Origin: Microcoleus sp. AS-A8 | Lineage (GTDB): Bacteria; Cyanobacteriota; Cyanobacteriia; Cyanobacteriales; Coleofasciculaceae | NCBI GenBank assembly: GCA_039962225.1 | Contig: JAMPKV010000006.1 | Coordinates: forward strand, 248,001-312,000 | Reading direction: 5' to 3' | DNA: 64,000 bases | Part shown: piece after piece, positions 54,234-63,720 of the stretch | How the letters are laid out: the number at the start of each line of letters is the position of its first letter | Numbering within the stretch: the first letter of the stretch is position 1 | Made by a program: the position numbers and the translations under genes | The notes under the pieces: generated by a model | The model's database searches: none | What the model was told of the DNA's origin: nothing | Seen by the model: only the letters and a program-made list of their open reading frames with translations

Positions 54234-57233
54234 CTACTCAACAACTTTTGGTGGATGTTGCTTTAACACCCCCTGTAAATACTGCCCTGTATACGACCTC
54301 TGATTCTGAGCCACATCCTCCGGCGTTCCCACCACAATGACTTCTCCTCCCTTATCACCCCCTTCAGGCCCTAAATCAATCACCCAATCCGCACAGCGAA
54401 TCACATCTAAATTGTGTTCAATCACCAAAATTGAATTCCCCTTATCCACCAACCGCTGCAAAACATTCAATAAATGATGGACATCGTAAAACGATAAACC
54501 CGTCGTCGGTTCATCAATTAAATAAAGCGTCTTCCCTGTAGCACGACGAGCAAGTTCCGAAGCTAACTTCACCCGTTGCGCCTCACCCCCCGATAAAGTT
54601 GGTGCGGGTTGTCCTAAATGAATGTAACCCAATCCAACATCTAATAAGGTTTGCAATCTTGTAGAGGCTCTGGGGATGTTTTTAAATACCTCCAGCGCTT
54701 CTTCTACGGTCATATTCAAAACATCCGCGATCGAATGTCCCTTATATTTCACCTGCAAGGTTTCCCGGTTGTATCGCGCCCCCTTACAAACTTCACACTG
54801 TACATAAACATCTGGCAGAAAATTCATCTCAATCACATTTACTCCCTGCCCGCCACAAGCTTCGCAGCGTCCGCCTTTGACATTAAACGAAAATTGCCCT
54901 GCTTTGTAACCCCTGGCTTTCGCTTCAATGGTTTGTGTAAATATTTCCCGAATTGCATCAAAAATACCGGTATACGTCGCCGGGTTAGAGCGGGGAGTGC
55001 GACCGATGGGAGATTGGTCAATTACGATCGCTTTATCAATTGCACTCAGTCCCTTAATCTCGTCTAATTCTTTAGGAAATGGCACTTTTCGAGTTAAGTG
55101 ATGCTGCAACGCCGGATAAAGTAGTTCATTCACCAACGTCGATTTCCCCGAACCCGAAACACCCGTAATGCAAACCAGCTTACCCAAGGGAATTTCCACA
55201 TCAATGTGTTGCAGGTTGTTGCGATGGGCATCTTTAATCACCAGCGATCGCCCATTTCCCTTTCTCCTCTCTGCTGGTGTTTCAATCACCCTGCGCCCGG
55301 ATAAATAAGCACCAATTAGGGAATCCTCCGCCCCTAACAATGTCTCCAAATTCCCCTGCGCGACAATTTGCCCCCCATGTATCCCCGCACCAGGGCCAAT
55401 ATCAACCAAGTAGTCAGCCGCACGAATTGTATCTTCATCGTGTTCCACCACAATTAAAGTATTTCCTAAATCTCGCAATTTAGTTAGGGTTTGGAGCAAG
55501 CGCCCATTATCGCGTTGATGCAATCCAATACTCGGTTCATCTAATACATAAAGTACGCCTGTTAGACCTGCACCAATTTGTGTGGCAAGACGAATTCGCT
55601 GCGCTTCTCCACCAGAAAGCGTCATGGCAGCACGGTCAAGGGTGAGGTAATCTAAGCCGACATCGAGGAGAAATTGCAAACGCGCTTTAATTTCTCGCAG
55701 TGCCAGGTCGCCGATTTGGGCTTGGCGATCGCTCAATTGCAAGTGATCGATTCGTTCTCGACTTTCTTGAATTGAAACGCTGGTTAAATCCAGAATGCGT
55801 GATTGTCCCAACCTCACTGCTAGGGCTTCTGGTTTTAGGCGTTTTCCTTGGCAAACTTCACAAGGTTGGTCAATTAAATATTGTTCCAGTTTCTGTTTCT
55901 GCAAGTCAGAACCTGTTTCATCGTACTGTTTTTGCAGAATTTTGATTACGCCAGCATAGTGTCGGTAATCCTTGCGTTCTTCGATCCAAATCGGTTTTTC
56001 CGCACCATACAAAAGAACTTGTTTCTGTTCATCCGTTAGCTGGTTCCAGCGAGTTTGGATTTCAAAACCATAAGCTTGCGCCACACTATAGAGCAGGGAG
56101 AGGTAATAGGAATTATCTTTATCCGACCAAGGTGCGATCGCCGCATATACTGGTGCCTCTGGATCAGGTACGACCAAGTCGGGTGAAAAGGTACGCAAAC
56201 TCCCTAATCCGTGGCAGTGAGGGCAAGCCCCATAGGGAGAGTTAAACGAAAACAGTCTGGGCGATAATTCCTCCATCACTGCCCCGTGTTCCGGGCAAGC
56301 AAAGTTCTCGGAAAAGACTAATTCTTTGGCTGGTTTCTGATAAGAATCCTCGCTATTTATAGGATTTTCTGTTATGGTACTCCCATGGTTTACTGCATCT
56401 TCTGACTCTACCGAAGTATCATTTAATACCTCAACCACCGCAATTCCACCAGTACGCTTTAAGCAGGTGGAGAGGGAATCCGTCAGACGTTCCTGTAAGT
56501 CTGGCTTCTTGATGAGTCGGTCAACGACGACTTCAATGTGGTGGGTATAATTTTTATCTAATTCAATCGAATCACTGAGCTCTCGAACCTCGCCATTGAC
56601 CCTCACGCGCACAAATCCTTCCGAGGCGAGACTGGATAGCAGCTTCTTGTGGGTGCCTTTCTTGCCCCGGACGACAGGAGCGAGGATTTGGAAACGAGTG
56701 CGGTCGGGGAGTTCCAGGATGCGATCGCACATTTGGTCGATGGTTTGGGGGGCAATATTGCGATCGCAAATCGGGCAATGGGGTTCTCCTGCCCGTCCGA
56801 ACAACAAGCGCAAATAATCGTAAATCTCGGTAACCGTGCCAACGGTAGAGCGGGGGTTATTGGAGGTCGATTTTTGGTCTATCGAGATGGCGGGACTTAA
56901 GCCTTCAATCACATCCACATCCGGCTTATCCAACTGTCCCAAAAATTGCCGCGCATAGGCACTGAGGGACTCGATGTAGCGACGCTGTCCTTCGGCAAAG
57001 ATGGTGTCAAAGGCAAGGGAGGACTTACCGGAACCGGAGACGCCCGTGAAGACAATTAGGCGATCGCGCGGCAGTTCCAAGTCAACATTCTTCAGGTTAT
57101 GCTGCCTCGCCCCCCGAATGCGAATCACGTTGAGGTTGTTGCTGGTGGAATGATGCCGCCCATTGGTGTGCACAGAGGTTGCAGGCAATGTCTCACCGGG
57201 TAGGGCATCAGATAGATCGATAGGCTCAGGCAT
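54234..57233 (-). CDS. uvrA: UvrA, excinuclease ABC subunit A
   Basis: This is the damage-recognition ATPase of nucleotide excision repair. The protein has about 1000 residues. Both ABC cassettes are intact: Walker A GVSGSGKSSLAFDTIFAEGQ and GVSGSGKSTLVNELLYPALQ; signatures LSGGEAQRIRLA and LSGGEAQRVKLA; Walker B VLDEPSIGLHQRD and YLIDEPTTGLSFYDV. Zinc-binding CEACGGQG...CEVCKG and CPHCHG are present. An Asp/Ser-rich insert lies in the first half (about VESEDAVNHGS). ATG 57233 is used; TTG 57242 is also possible. No uvrB or uvrC nearby. Confidence 0.97.
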   Translation of the reverse strand: MPEPIDLSDALPGETLPATSVHTNGRHHSTSNNLNVIRIRGARQHNLKNVDLELPRDRLIVFTGVSGSGKSSLAFDTIFAEGQRRYIESLSAYARQFLGQLDKPDVDVIEGLSPAISIDQKSTSNNPRSTVGTVTEIYDYLRLLFGRAGEPHCPICDRNIAPQTIDQMCDRILELPDRTRFQILAPVVRGKKGTHKKLLSSLASEGFVRVRVNGEVRELSDSIELDKNYTHHIEVVVDRLIKKPDLQERLTDSLSTCLKRTGGIAVVEVLNDTSVESEDAVNHGSTITENPINSEDSYQKPAKELVFSENFACPEHGAVMEELSPRLFSFNSPYGACPHCHGLGSLRTFSPDLVVPDPEAPVYAAIAPWSDKDNSYYLSLLYSVAQAYGFEIQTRWNQLTDEQKQVLLYGAEKPIWIEERKDYRHYAGVIKILQKQYDETGSDLQKQKLEQYLIDQPCEVCQGKRLKPEALAVRLGQSRILDLTSVSIQESRERIDHLQLSDRQAQIGDLALREIKARLQFLLDVGLDYLTLDRAAMTLSGGEAQRIRLATQIGAGLTGVLYVLDEPSIGLHQRDNGRLLQTLTKLRDLGNTLIVVEHDEDTIRAADYLVDIGPGAGIHGGQIVAQGNLETLLGAEDSLIGAYLSGRRVIETPAERRKGNGRSLVIKDAHRNNLQHIDVEIPLGKLVCITGVSGSGKSTLVNELLYPALQHHLTRKVPFPKELDEIKGLSAIDKAIVIDQSPIGRTPRSNPATYTGIFDAIREIFTQTIEAKARGYKAGQFSFNVKGGRCEACGGQGVNVIEMNFLPDVYVQCEVCKGARYNRETLQVKYKGHSIADVLNMTVEEALEVFKNIPRASTRLQTLLDVGLGYIHLGQPAPTLSGGEAQRVKLASELARRATGKTLYLIDEPTTGLSFYDVHHLLNVLQRLVDKGNSILVIEHNLDVIRCADWVIDLGPEGGDKGGEVIVVGTPEDVAQNQRSYTGQYLQGVLKQHPPKVVE

Positions 57234-57411
57234 GGGAGGCAAGCGAAACAGTGCTTAACGATCTTAACGCTGTGCCCTCTAAACCGGAGTGAATCCAGCG
57301 ATGGGTATTAGGATTGAGAAGGGGATGGTGAAAATTAACGATAGAGGCTAATGGTTACAATCAAGTTACTCAATTAAACTGAGTCAAACAGATAGCCAAT
57401 CTAACTTAGTC

Positions 57412-57642
57412 ATGAGTTATCGCAACATCATCACAATTGAACCGGGTAAGCGCGGAGGAAAGCCTTGCATTCGACGAATGCGGATTACCGTGTATGATGT
57501 TTTGGGCTGGTTGGCGGCAGGAATGTCTCATGCAGAAATCTTGGATGATTTCCCTGAGTTGACGGAGGAAGATATCAGAGCGTGTTTGGAATTTGCGGCT
57601 GACCGAGAACGTCGTCTAATTGCTGTGGTAGGGAACACTTGA
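57412..57642 (+). CDS. DUF433 antitoxin-like protein
   Basis: A 76-residue protein of the DUF433 family, the usual partner of DUF5615 proteins. The characteristic GKPCIRRMRITVYDVLGWLA is followed by LTEEDIRACLEFAADRERR. A winged-helix-like DNA-binding role is presumed. ATG at 57412. It overlaps the next gene by 4 nt (stop TGA within TTGA), indicating coupled translation. Confidence 0.88.
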   Translation: MSYRNIITIEPGKRGGKPCIRRMRITVYDVLGWLAAGMSHAEILDDFPELTEEDIRACLEFAADRERRLIAVVGNT

Positions 57643-57971
57643 AGTTACTGTTTGACCAGAACTTAAGCCGGAAATTGGTGACTCGGCTTGCAGATATTTT
57701 CCCTGATTCTAGTCATGTTCAATGTCATAGTCTGACTGAAGCAGATGATAGTGAGATTTGGGAGTTTGCCAAGATTCAAGGGTTTTGTATTGTGACGCAG
57801 GATGCGGATTTTGCAGAGCGAAGCCGTCTTTATGGTTCACCGCCGAAAGTGCTTTGGTTACGCTGTGGCAATGCACTAACAAGTAATGTGGAGGCAATCC
57901 TTCGTTCTGGAGCTGAGACAATTCAGGAATTCATGAGCAATGGCTCACTTGATTGTCTTGAACTTTACTAA
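57639..57971 (+). CDS. DUF5615 PIN-like toxin candidate
   Basis: This 110-residue PIN-like (Mut7-C type) nuclease candidate has the conserved N-terminal KLLFDQNLSRKLV (Asp6) and a central ADDSEIWEFA, then IVTQDADFAER and KVLWLRCGNAL. These acidic residues would form a metal site. TTG start at 57639 overlaps the upstream DUF433 stop. Together the pair forms a putative toxin-antitoxin module. Activity is inferred from family. Confidence 0.85.
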   Translation: MKLLFDQNLSRKLVTRLADIFPDSSHVQCHSLTEADDSEIWEFAKIQGFCIVTQDADFAERSRLYGSPPKVLWLRCGNALTSNVEAILRSGAETIQEFMSNGSLDCLELY

Positions 57972-57998
57972 ACTTCTTGGCGATCGCTCCTCGCTATG

Positions 57999-60098
57999 CT
58001 AATTATGTTTGGTACCATCAGGCATGATGGCTTCCTTGAGATTGGCACCTTTAAGGTTGGCATTCTCCAAGTTGGCATCTTTGAGGTTGGCACCCTGCAA
58101 GTTAGCACCAGCCAGGTTGGCACCCTGCAAGAAAGCACTGTCCAAGACGGCACCTTTGAGATTGGCACGCGCTAGTTTGGCATTCCGTAGGTTGGCATTC
58201 CCCAAGTTGGAACCCCATAGCTGGGCATCCTCCAAGTTAGCACCTGTTAGGTTGGCGCTCCACAGTTGGGCACCCCCCACCATAGCATCCTGTAGGTTGG
58301 CATACCAAAGTTGGGCATACCCCAGTTGGGCACCCTTGAGTCTAGCCCCCTGTAGATTGGCATACCCCAGGTTAGCACCTAGTAGGCCAGCTCCCTCCAG
58401 GTTGACCATCTGGAGATCGCACCGTGGACAATGTCCAGTTTTCCGTAACTGTGTCACAGAACTGAGCTGTGTCATAGAACTGGGCTGCGTTACAGGACTT
58501 GATGACAATTCCGATACCTGTTTGGTGTCTAGAGCAACGTTGTAGAGCCGAACTTCATCAATGAATCCATAAAACGCATTCCAGGCAGGATGGTTGCCAA
58601 TGGATATGGGGCGATCGGAATCTTCAAGGATACCACTAGCTGCTGTCGATGCCACTAGTTGACCGTTGATGTAAAGCAAGAGCTTCTGACCGTTATACAC
58701 ACCAGCAACATGTGTCCAGACACCTGGGGTTGCTGGGGCTAAAACCTTGACCAACTTTTCATCAGAAAATCTTACAACAAATTCAAAGTTATGGTAGGCG
58801 ACGGAGAGCATATACGAATCCTTCGCATACCACTTGTTCACGATGGTTTGCAGTCCGGAGACTCGTGAGGGTTTGACCCAAGCACTAACAGTCATCTGGT
58901 TAGTGAAGTGAAAGTTGGGCTGATCTGGAATTTCAATCAGGTCATCGACACCATCAAAGAATCCTGCGTACCCGAAACGTCCCTGTTCACAGGTAACACC
59001 TTCGAGCATCGTTCCCTCTATTTGACTCCCTAACTCATCAGCCAGCATCGGTTTACCCGCACTACTGCATTGGTCAAAGTTCCAGTATCCTACTAGGGAT
59101 GATTGGCTAGTTCCTACTGGGCTGAGATGCGGCGTGGAATTCTCACTTTTTAGCGGCGTCGAGTTTTCAACTTTTACAGGATTTTCACGCTGGAAATCCA
59201 TCATCTTTATGATAAAAAGGGCAAAAATAGTGAGGGTAGCTAGCCCTATCCCAGTCGTACTCTTCCTGGGCTTTACAGCACTGACTAAACTCTCTAAGCC
59301 AGAGGCAGCGCCAACCACCTGAATGGGTTTCAAGGCTTGCAAGGCATCCCATGCATTGGCATAGCGGTGTTTGACGTTAGGTGTAACCATCTTCTCCAAC
59401 CATAAGATAAAACGGGGATTGAGTTTGGGTACTAATTTCTTGAAATTAAAGCGATAGTTATCATCAATTAAGTTCCCCACGTCCTGCGATCGCGTCCCCG
59501 TAAGTAAGCAAATCAGCGTCGCCCCCAAACTATAAAGATCGGATGCTTCGGTAAGAGAACGACCAAACTGTTCCTCCGGCGGCATGAAACCCGGAGTACC
59601 CGCGGCAACGCTACTGAGAGCCAGTTCCCCACTCCGAATTCGAGCAAAACCAAAATCAACTAGATAAGCATTCAATTGCTTGTCAACCACAATATTCTCT
59701 GGTTTAATGTCCCGATGAATGACTGGAGGAGTACGGTTTTGCAAATAAACTAAAATCTCTAATACTGATTCAGCGATTTTCTTAATATCTTCAGGCGTAA
59801 AGCTGCGTCGTACCGTCAGAGATAAAGCGTTTTTATATTCCTGCACCAAACAAAAGCCTGATTTCGTTTCAAACGAATCCAAGTAGTGGGGGATGCGAGG
59901 GTGATTCAGTTCTCGCAGAACTGCAATTTCCCGTTCGTAAGCTTTAAAACCCGACCAATTTGTACCTGCAAGGGCAAAACGGAATTCTTTAATGACTACT
60001 TCAACAGGTGGAGCGAGACTAGTGTCTGTGGCGAGGTAAGTAATGCGCCCCCCTTCAGGGTTGCGTCCCAATTCTCGAACAACCTTATATCTGCTCAT
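57999..60098 (-). CDS. Ser/Thr kinase - LamG - pentapeptide-repeat fusion
   Basis: The 699-residue protein joins three modules. A Hanks-type kinase (about 5-270) has catalytic VIHRDIKPENI, VDFGFAR and the activation segment GTPGFMPPEEQ; the lysine is in VVIKEFRF. A TM helix (about 285-303) follows. The outer part has a LamG/concanavalin-like domain (about 345-540, VGYWNFDQCSS...DGVDDLIEIPDQPNF...IDEVRLYNVAL) and about 25 pentapeptides (ANLQGARLKGAQLGYAQLWY type) to the end. All kinase residues are present. The extracytoplasmic part may sense a ligand or surface. Confidence 0.9.
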   Translation of the reverse strand: MSRYKVVRELGRNPEGGRITYLATDTSLAPPVEVVIKEFRFALAGTNWSGFKAYEREIAVLRELNHPRIPHYLDSFETKSGFCLVQEYKNALSLTVRRSFTPEDIKKIAESVLEILVYLQNRTPPVIHRDIKPENIVVDKQLNAYLVDFGFARIRSGELALSSVAAGTPGFMPPEEQFGRSLTEASDLYSLGATLICLLTGTRSQDVGNLIDDNYRFNFKKLVPKLNPRFILWLEKMVTPNVKHRYANAWDALQALKPIQVVGAASGLESLVSAVKPRKSTTGIGLATLTIFALFIIKMMDFQRENPVKVENSTPLKSENSTPHLSPVGTSQSSLVGYWNFDQCSSAGKPMLADELGSQIEGTMLEGVTCEQGRFGYAGFFDGVDDLIEIPDQPNFHFTNQMTVSAWVKPSRVSGLQTIVNKWYAKDSYMLSVAYHNFEFVVRFSDEKLVKVLAPATPGVWTHVAGVYNGQKLLLYINGQLVASTAASGILEDSDRPISIGNHPAWNAFYGFIDEVRLYNVALDTKQVSELSSSPVTQPSSMTQLSSVTQLRKTGHCPRCDLQMVNLEGAGLLGANLGYANLQGARLKGAQLGYAQLWYANLQDAMVGGAQLWSANLTGANLEDAQLWGSNLGNANLRNAKLARANLKGAVLDSAFLQGANLAGANLQGANLKDANLENANLKGANLKEAIMPDGTKHN

Positions 60099-60445
60099 TT
60101 TCCGTCAATCCCTGTGTTTCGCTGTAGACAAGAGCTTGCTTTCCGTCGATTTTGGCGACGCGAGCTGTAGCAATATATCTCCCGACGCTTGCCACTTATG
60201 CAAACCGTCTAAGGGAAGACGAAACGATGACTTCTATTTTCAGGTGAGATAAAGACACATCAATATAATGGAGGGTGTTCGCTTTCTCTTCTACACCTAT
60301 CTGTGTTAATTCGTCTGTCCTTTTTAAGCAAAACCACGTATAGCAAAAGACAGAAGGCAGAAGGCTGATACGTGGTCGTTTGAGCCGTTAAATCTGTCCT
60401 AACCTTTATGGCGACATATATACCATCACATCAGCAAACAGTCTA
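60099..60445. other. Intergenic region between two kinase genes
   Basis: About 350 bp. It carries a short CAGAAGG repeat (near 60352-60365) of the same type as at 62307. No gene is supported; the promoter of the upstream-facing kinase gene should lie here. Confidence 0.45.
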
Positions 60446-62266
60446 CTATCCCAACTGACTCAATGCCTGTGCTCGGTTGTGTATTGCCGTGGGGAAATTC
60501 GGTTGAATTTGAATCGCTTTATCGAACGAAACGATCGCATCTTCGTACCGTTGCAACATCAATAATACTCCCCCTCGATTCCCCCAAGCTTCCGCGTCTA
60601 GGGGATTGAATTCAATCGCCTTATCATAAGAAGCGATCGCATCTTCATAACGTTGCAAGTTATATAGAGCAAAACCTCTTTGAAACCAGACCTCCCCGTC
60701 GTCGGGTTGGAGTTGAATCACCTTGTCATAAGCCGTGATTGCCTCTTCGTACCGTTGCAACTCACCCAGCGCCATACCTCGCTGAAACCAAGCCTGCACA
60801 TACTTGGAATTGAATTCAATCGCTTTATGATAAGAAGCGATCGCATCTTCATACCGTTGCAAGTTCCCTAACGCCGCACCTCGATTGAACCAAGCAACAG
60901 CATTGTTGGGTTGGAGTTGAATCACCTGATCAAAAGCAGCAAACGCCTCTTCGTATCGTTGCCAGCTAGCTAACAGCACGCCACGGTTATACCAAGCAAC
61001 AGCATAGTCGGGCTTGAATTCAATCGCTTTGTCATAACAAGCGATCGCATCTTCATCCCGTTGCAAATTTCGCAGTACCACCCCTCGCATCACCCAAGCT
61101 TCAGCGTAGTCTGGCCTGATTTGCAGGGCTTTATCCAAACAATTAATTGCCTCTGAGTACGATTGCAACTGATAGAGTGCCTGAGTTCGTTCAAACCAAA
61201 CCTCGGCATCGTCGGGTTGGAGTTGAATCACCTTATCATAAGAAGCGATCGCATCCTCGTACCGTTCCAATTGATAGAGTACCTTGCCGCGTTCATACCA
61301 AGCTTGATAAAAATTGGGTTGAATTAAAATCGCTTCTTCATAACAGGAAATTGCGTCTTCATACCGTTTCAATTCACACAAAATATGTGCTTTATCCAAC
61401 AACGTTTGAGGAGTATCAGGCGGGGGAGGTGGCGCTTGGAGAGAAGCAATTAATCCCGCCTCTTTTAAAGCTTGCAATGCTTCTGTGGCTGACGAGTAAC
61501 GCTGGCGAAAATCATATCGCACCATCTCGTCTAAAACATTGGCTAACTCACGGCTAACCTGTACTTGGTCACGCCAAACAATTTCACCATTTTCATCTTC
61601 TGGTAATTTACGAGGATGTATTCCTGTAAGGGCTTGAATCGCAATCATCCCCAGGGCATAAATATCACTACTGAACCTTGACTTACCTAGAGCTTGTTCG
61701 CTCGGCATATAGCCAAGAGTGCCCATATTAACCGTCAACGTTACGTTCTTTTGGGAATCTGTTAGCTGGGTACTTAGTTGTTTGACTAAGCCAAAATCAA
61801 TCAGAACAATTTTGCCATCTTTATGCCGTCTAATATTTTCCGGCTTAAGGTCGCGGTGGATGACATTCTGCTGATGCACAAATTCCAACACATCCAGAAT
61901 ATCTCGCAAAAGAGCAATGACATAAGACTCACTCAATGGCTTATTGGGAGTGAATTCTTGGCTGAGATTATGACCTTCGATAAATTCCTGAACTAAATAA
62001 AACTCTTGATTTTCCTCAAAGTGAGCTAAAAGTTGAGGAATCTGAGGATGATTCCCCAACCGATAGAGGACTTGTGCTTCTGCGTTGAATAGCTGTGCCG
62101 CTACCTTGAGATTATTCGGATCAGTTGCTTCAGGTTTGAGTTGCTTAACAATACATCGAGGATTACCGGGTAGCTGCCGATCTTCAGCCAAGAAGGTAAT
62201 ACCATACCCGCCCTGTGCCAATTGACTGATGATTTGATAACGTCCACCCAGTATTCGTCCTTCCAT
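60446..62266 (-). CDS. Ser/Thr kinase with C-terminal TPR array
   Basis: The 606-residue cytosolic protein has a Hanks-type kinase (about 9-275; GRYQIISQLAQGGYGITFLA, VIHRDLKPENIRRH, IDFGLVK, LGYMPSEQA) and then about nine TPRs (about 290-606; consensus ALxxLQRYEDAIASYDKAIE). ATG start at 62266. This architecture is common in cyanobacteria; the TPRs probably bind the substrate or a partner. It lies near the LamG kinase with the same orientation but separated by 350 bp. Confidence 0.93.
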   Translation of the reverse strand: MEGRILGGRYQIISQLAQGGYGITFLAEDRQLPGNPRCIVKQLKPEATDPNNLKVAAQLFNAEAQVLYRLGNHPQIPQLLAHFEENQEFYLVQEFIEGHNLSQEFTPNKPLSESYVIALLRDILDVLEFVHQQNVIHRDLKPENIRRHKDGKIVLIDFGLVKQLSTQLTDSQKNVTLTVNMGTLGYMPSEQALGKSRFSSDIYALGMIAIQALTGIHPRKLPEDENGEIVWRDQVQVSRELANVLDEMVRYDFRQRYSSATEALQALKEAGLIASLQAPPPPPDTPQTLLDKAHILCELKRYEDAISCYEEAILIQPNFYQAWYERGKVLYQLERYEDAIASYDKVIQLQPDDAEVWFERTQALYQLQSYSEAINCLDKALQIRPDYAEAWVMRGVVLRNLQRDEDAIACYDKAIEFKPDYAVAWYNRGVLLASWQRYEEAFAAFDQVIQLQPNNAVAWFNRGAALGNLQRYEDAIASYHKAIEFNSKYVQAWFQRGMALGELQRYEEAITAYDKVIQLQPDDGEVWFQRGFALYNLQRYEDAIASYDKAIEFNPLDAEAWGNRGGVLLMLQRYEDAIVSFDKAIQIQPNFPTAIHNRAQALSQLG

Positions 62267-62306
62267 GAGATTTATTTCGATATGGCAATAACGTGTTATA
62301 GCAGAG

Positions 62307-62334
62307 GGCAGAAGGCAGAAGGCAGAAGGCAGAA
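62307..62334. repeat. 7-bp tandem repeat GGCAGAA, 4 copies
   Basis: Four perfect copies of GGCAGAA lie upstream of the TPR-kinase gene. This belongs to the short tandemly repeated repeats known in filamentous cyanobacteria. Confidence 0.9.
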
Positions 62335-62508
62335 GGGAAAAGATTGATGGGTCAAGGTTCCAGTATTTACATGTGTCCTAATCGCCTTGGCGACTGCTAT
62401 AACTGTTCCAATCGGGGTGAAGTTGAATTATCCTCGCCCGCAATCTGACCATTATTATGAATATTCCGTGCTTGCCATAATTCCTACCCAGAATTATCAG
62501 TGGAAGTG

Positions 62509-63615
62509 TCAAAAACAGGCCGTACTGAACGCGCTGACTATTTCAGCAAATTCCTGATTGTGTTCCATTAAACTCATATGTCCACTTCCCTTTAAAGACA
62601 CAAATTCAGATTGAGGTAATTCCGCTTTCATGCGAAGGCTGGCATCTGGTTTAGTCGCAATATCTGAAGCACCAACGATGAGTAGTACCGGAATATGAAT
62701 GGTGGAAAGTGTTGCCGTTTCCTCATACTTAAACATCGCTAGGGTGCCGCGTGCCAGAACACCAGGCGAACCCAAAGCTGATAATAAAGCGGAGAAGTCT
62801 AATTGACCCCGTGTTTCAGTCCCTTTAAATCCCGATAATTCTACACTGATATGTAATGAACCATTGAAATAGCTCAACCAAGTCATCAACCAAAGGACAG
62901 GTGATAAGCCAATGGTAAGGTACAACAAGGGTTCGAGTAATGGCTTCTGCACGGCGCGTAAGACCTTGCTCAAAATAGCCGTTTTCACGGGATTGGTATA
63001 GGTGGTATCCGCGAGAATTAAACCTGCCACCCGACTCCCCAACTGTTCTGGAAACAGCCGACAAAATGTGAGTGTGAGCATACCGCCCATACTGTGTCCG
63101 AGTAGGATAACCGGCTTCCCCACTAAATCAACAATCGCTTCAAGATCGCGGGCATATTTTTCGAGTGAGTAATCCTTATTGTTGGGTTTACTTGATTTTC
63201 CTAATCCCGGCAAATCCCAAACAATCACGCGAAAGCGATCGCTTAATTGTCGCTTGGCGTAATACCATACAGTACTGTTTGGCCCCCACCCATGTGACAA
63301 GATAATGGGTTGTCCATCCTCTGGGCCATAAAACTCGACCTGAAGTACGGTACCATCCGGACGCCGCAAACGCTGCACCGTCTCAGAACGAGTGCGCTTA
63401 GGTTCATCCCGTCCCGCACGTCGAAACAGCGGCAAACTGATAAAACGACCCCCGAAAGACCAGAGAATCATCCCCAGTCCACCCAGCAAATAGGACATAC
63501 CATCCAGTTCACCGATATACCACTCATACAGGATGTAAATGCCCCCACCCAATATACTGATGGACAGCAGCCCTACTAGCCAGATGAGGAGGAAATTGAA
63601 GGGCATAAACACCAT
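62509..63615 (-). CDS. Membrane-anchored alpha/beta hydrolase
   Basis: This 368-residue protein starts with two hydrophobic segments (about 5-60) and then an alpha/beta-hydrolase domain: oxyanion loop ILSHGWGPNSTVW, strand VIVWDLPGLGKSS, nucleophile Ser in ILLGHSMGGMLTL, and C-terminal GSGHMSLMEHNQEF with the catalytic His. The ATG at 63615 is chosen because GGAGG lies 9 nt upstream (63625-63629); a TTG 13 codons further up is in frame. Substrate unknown; lipase or esterase activity is plausible. Confidence 0.88.
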   Translation of the reverse strand: MVFMPFNFLLIWLVGLLSISILGGGIYILYEWYIGELDGMSYLLGGLGMILWSFGGRFISLPLFRRAGRDEPKRTRSETVQRLRRPDGTVLQVEFYGPEDGQPIILSHGWGPNSTVWYYAKRQLSDRFRVIVWDLPGLGKSSKPNNKDYSLEKYARDLEAIVDLVGKPVILLGHSMGGMLTLTFCRLFPEQLGSRVAGLILADTTYTNPVKTAILSKVLRAVQKPLLEPLLYLTIGLSPVLWLMTWLSYFNGSLHISVELSGFKGTETRGQLDFSALLSALGSPGVLARGTLAMFKYEETATLSTIHIPVLLIVGASDIATKPDASLRMKAELPQSEFVSLKGSGHMSLMEHNQEFAEIVSAFSTACF

Positions 63616-63720
63616 GAACCAAAACCTCCGATAGGGTATGCTCTTCGTTGTCAAAGAGCCTAATACCGAGGTTAGACCAGAGTTTGCTTGATCGCAACTA
63701 AGCGGCGGTTTGAAACCAAT

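Noticed and set aside
57968-58545. Ser/Leu-rich frames opposite the pentapeptide region
   Set aside because: Shadow translations of the pentapeptide repeats of the LamG kinase.
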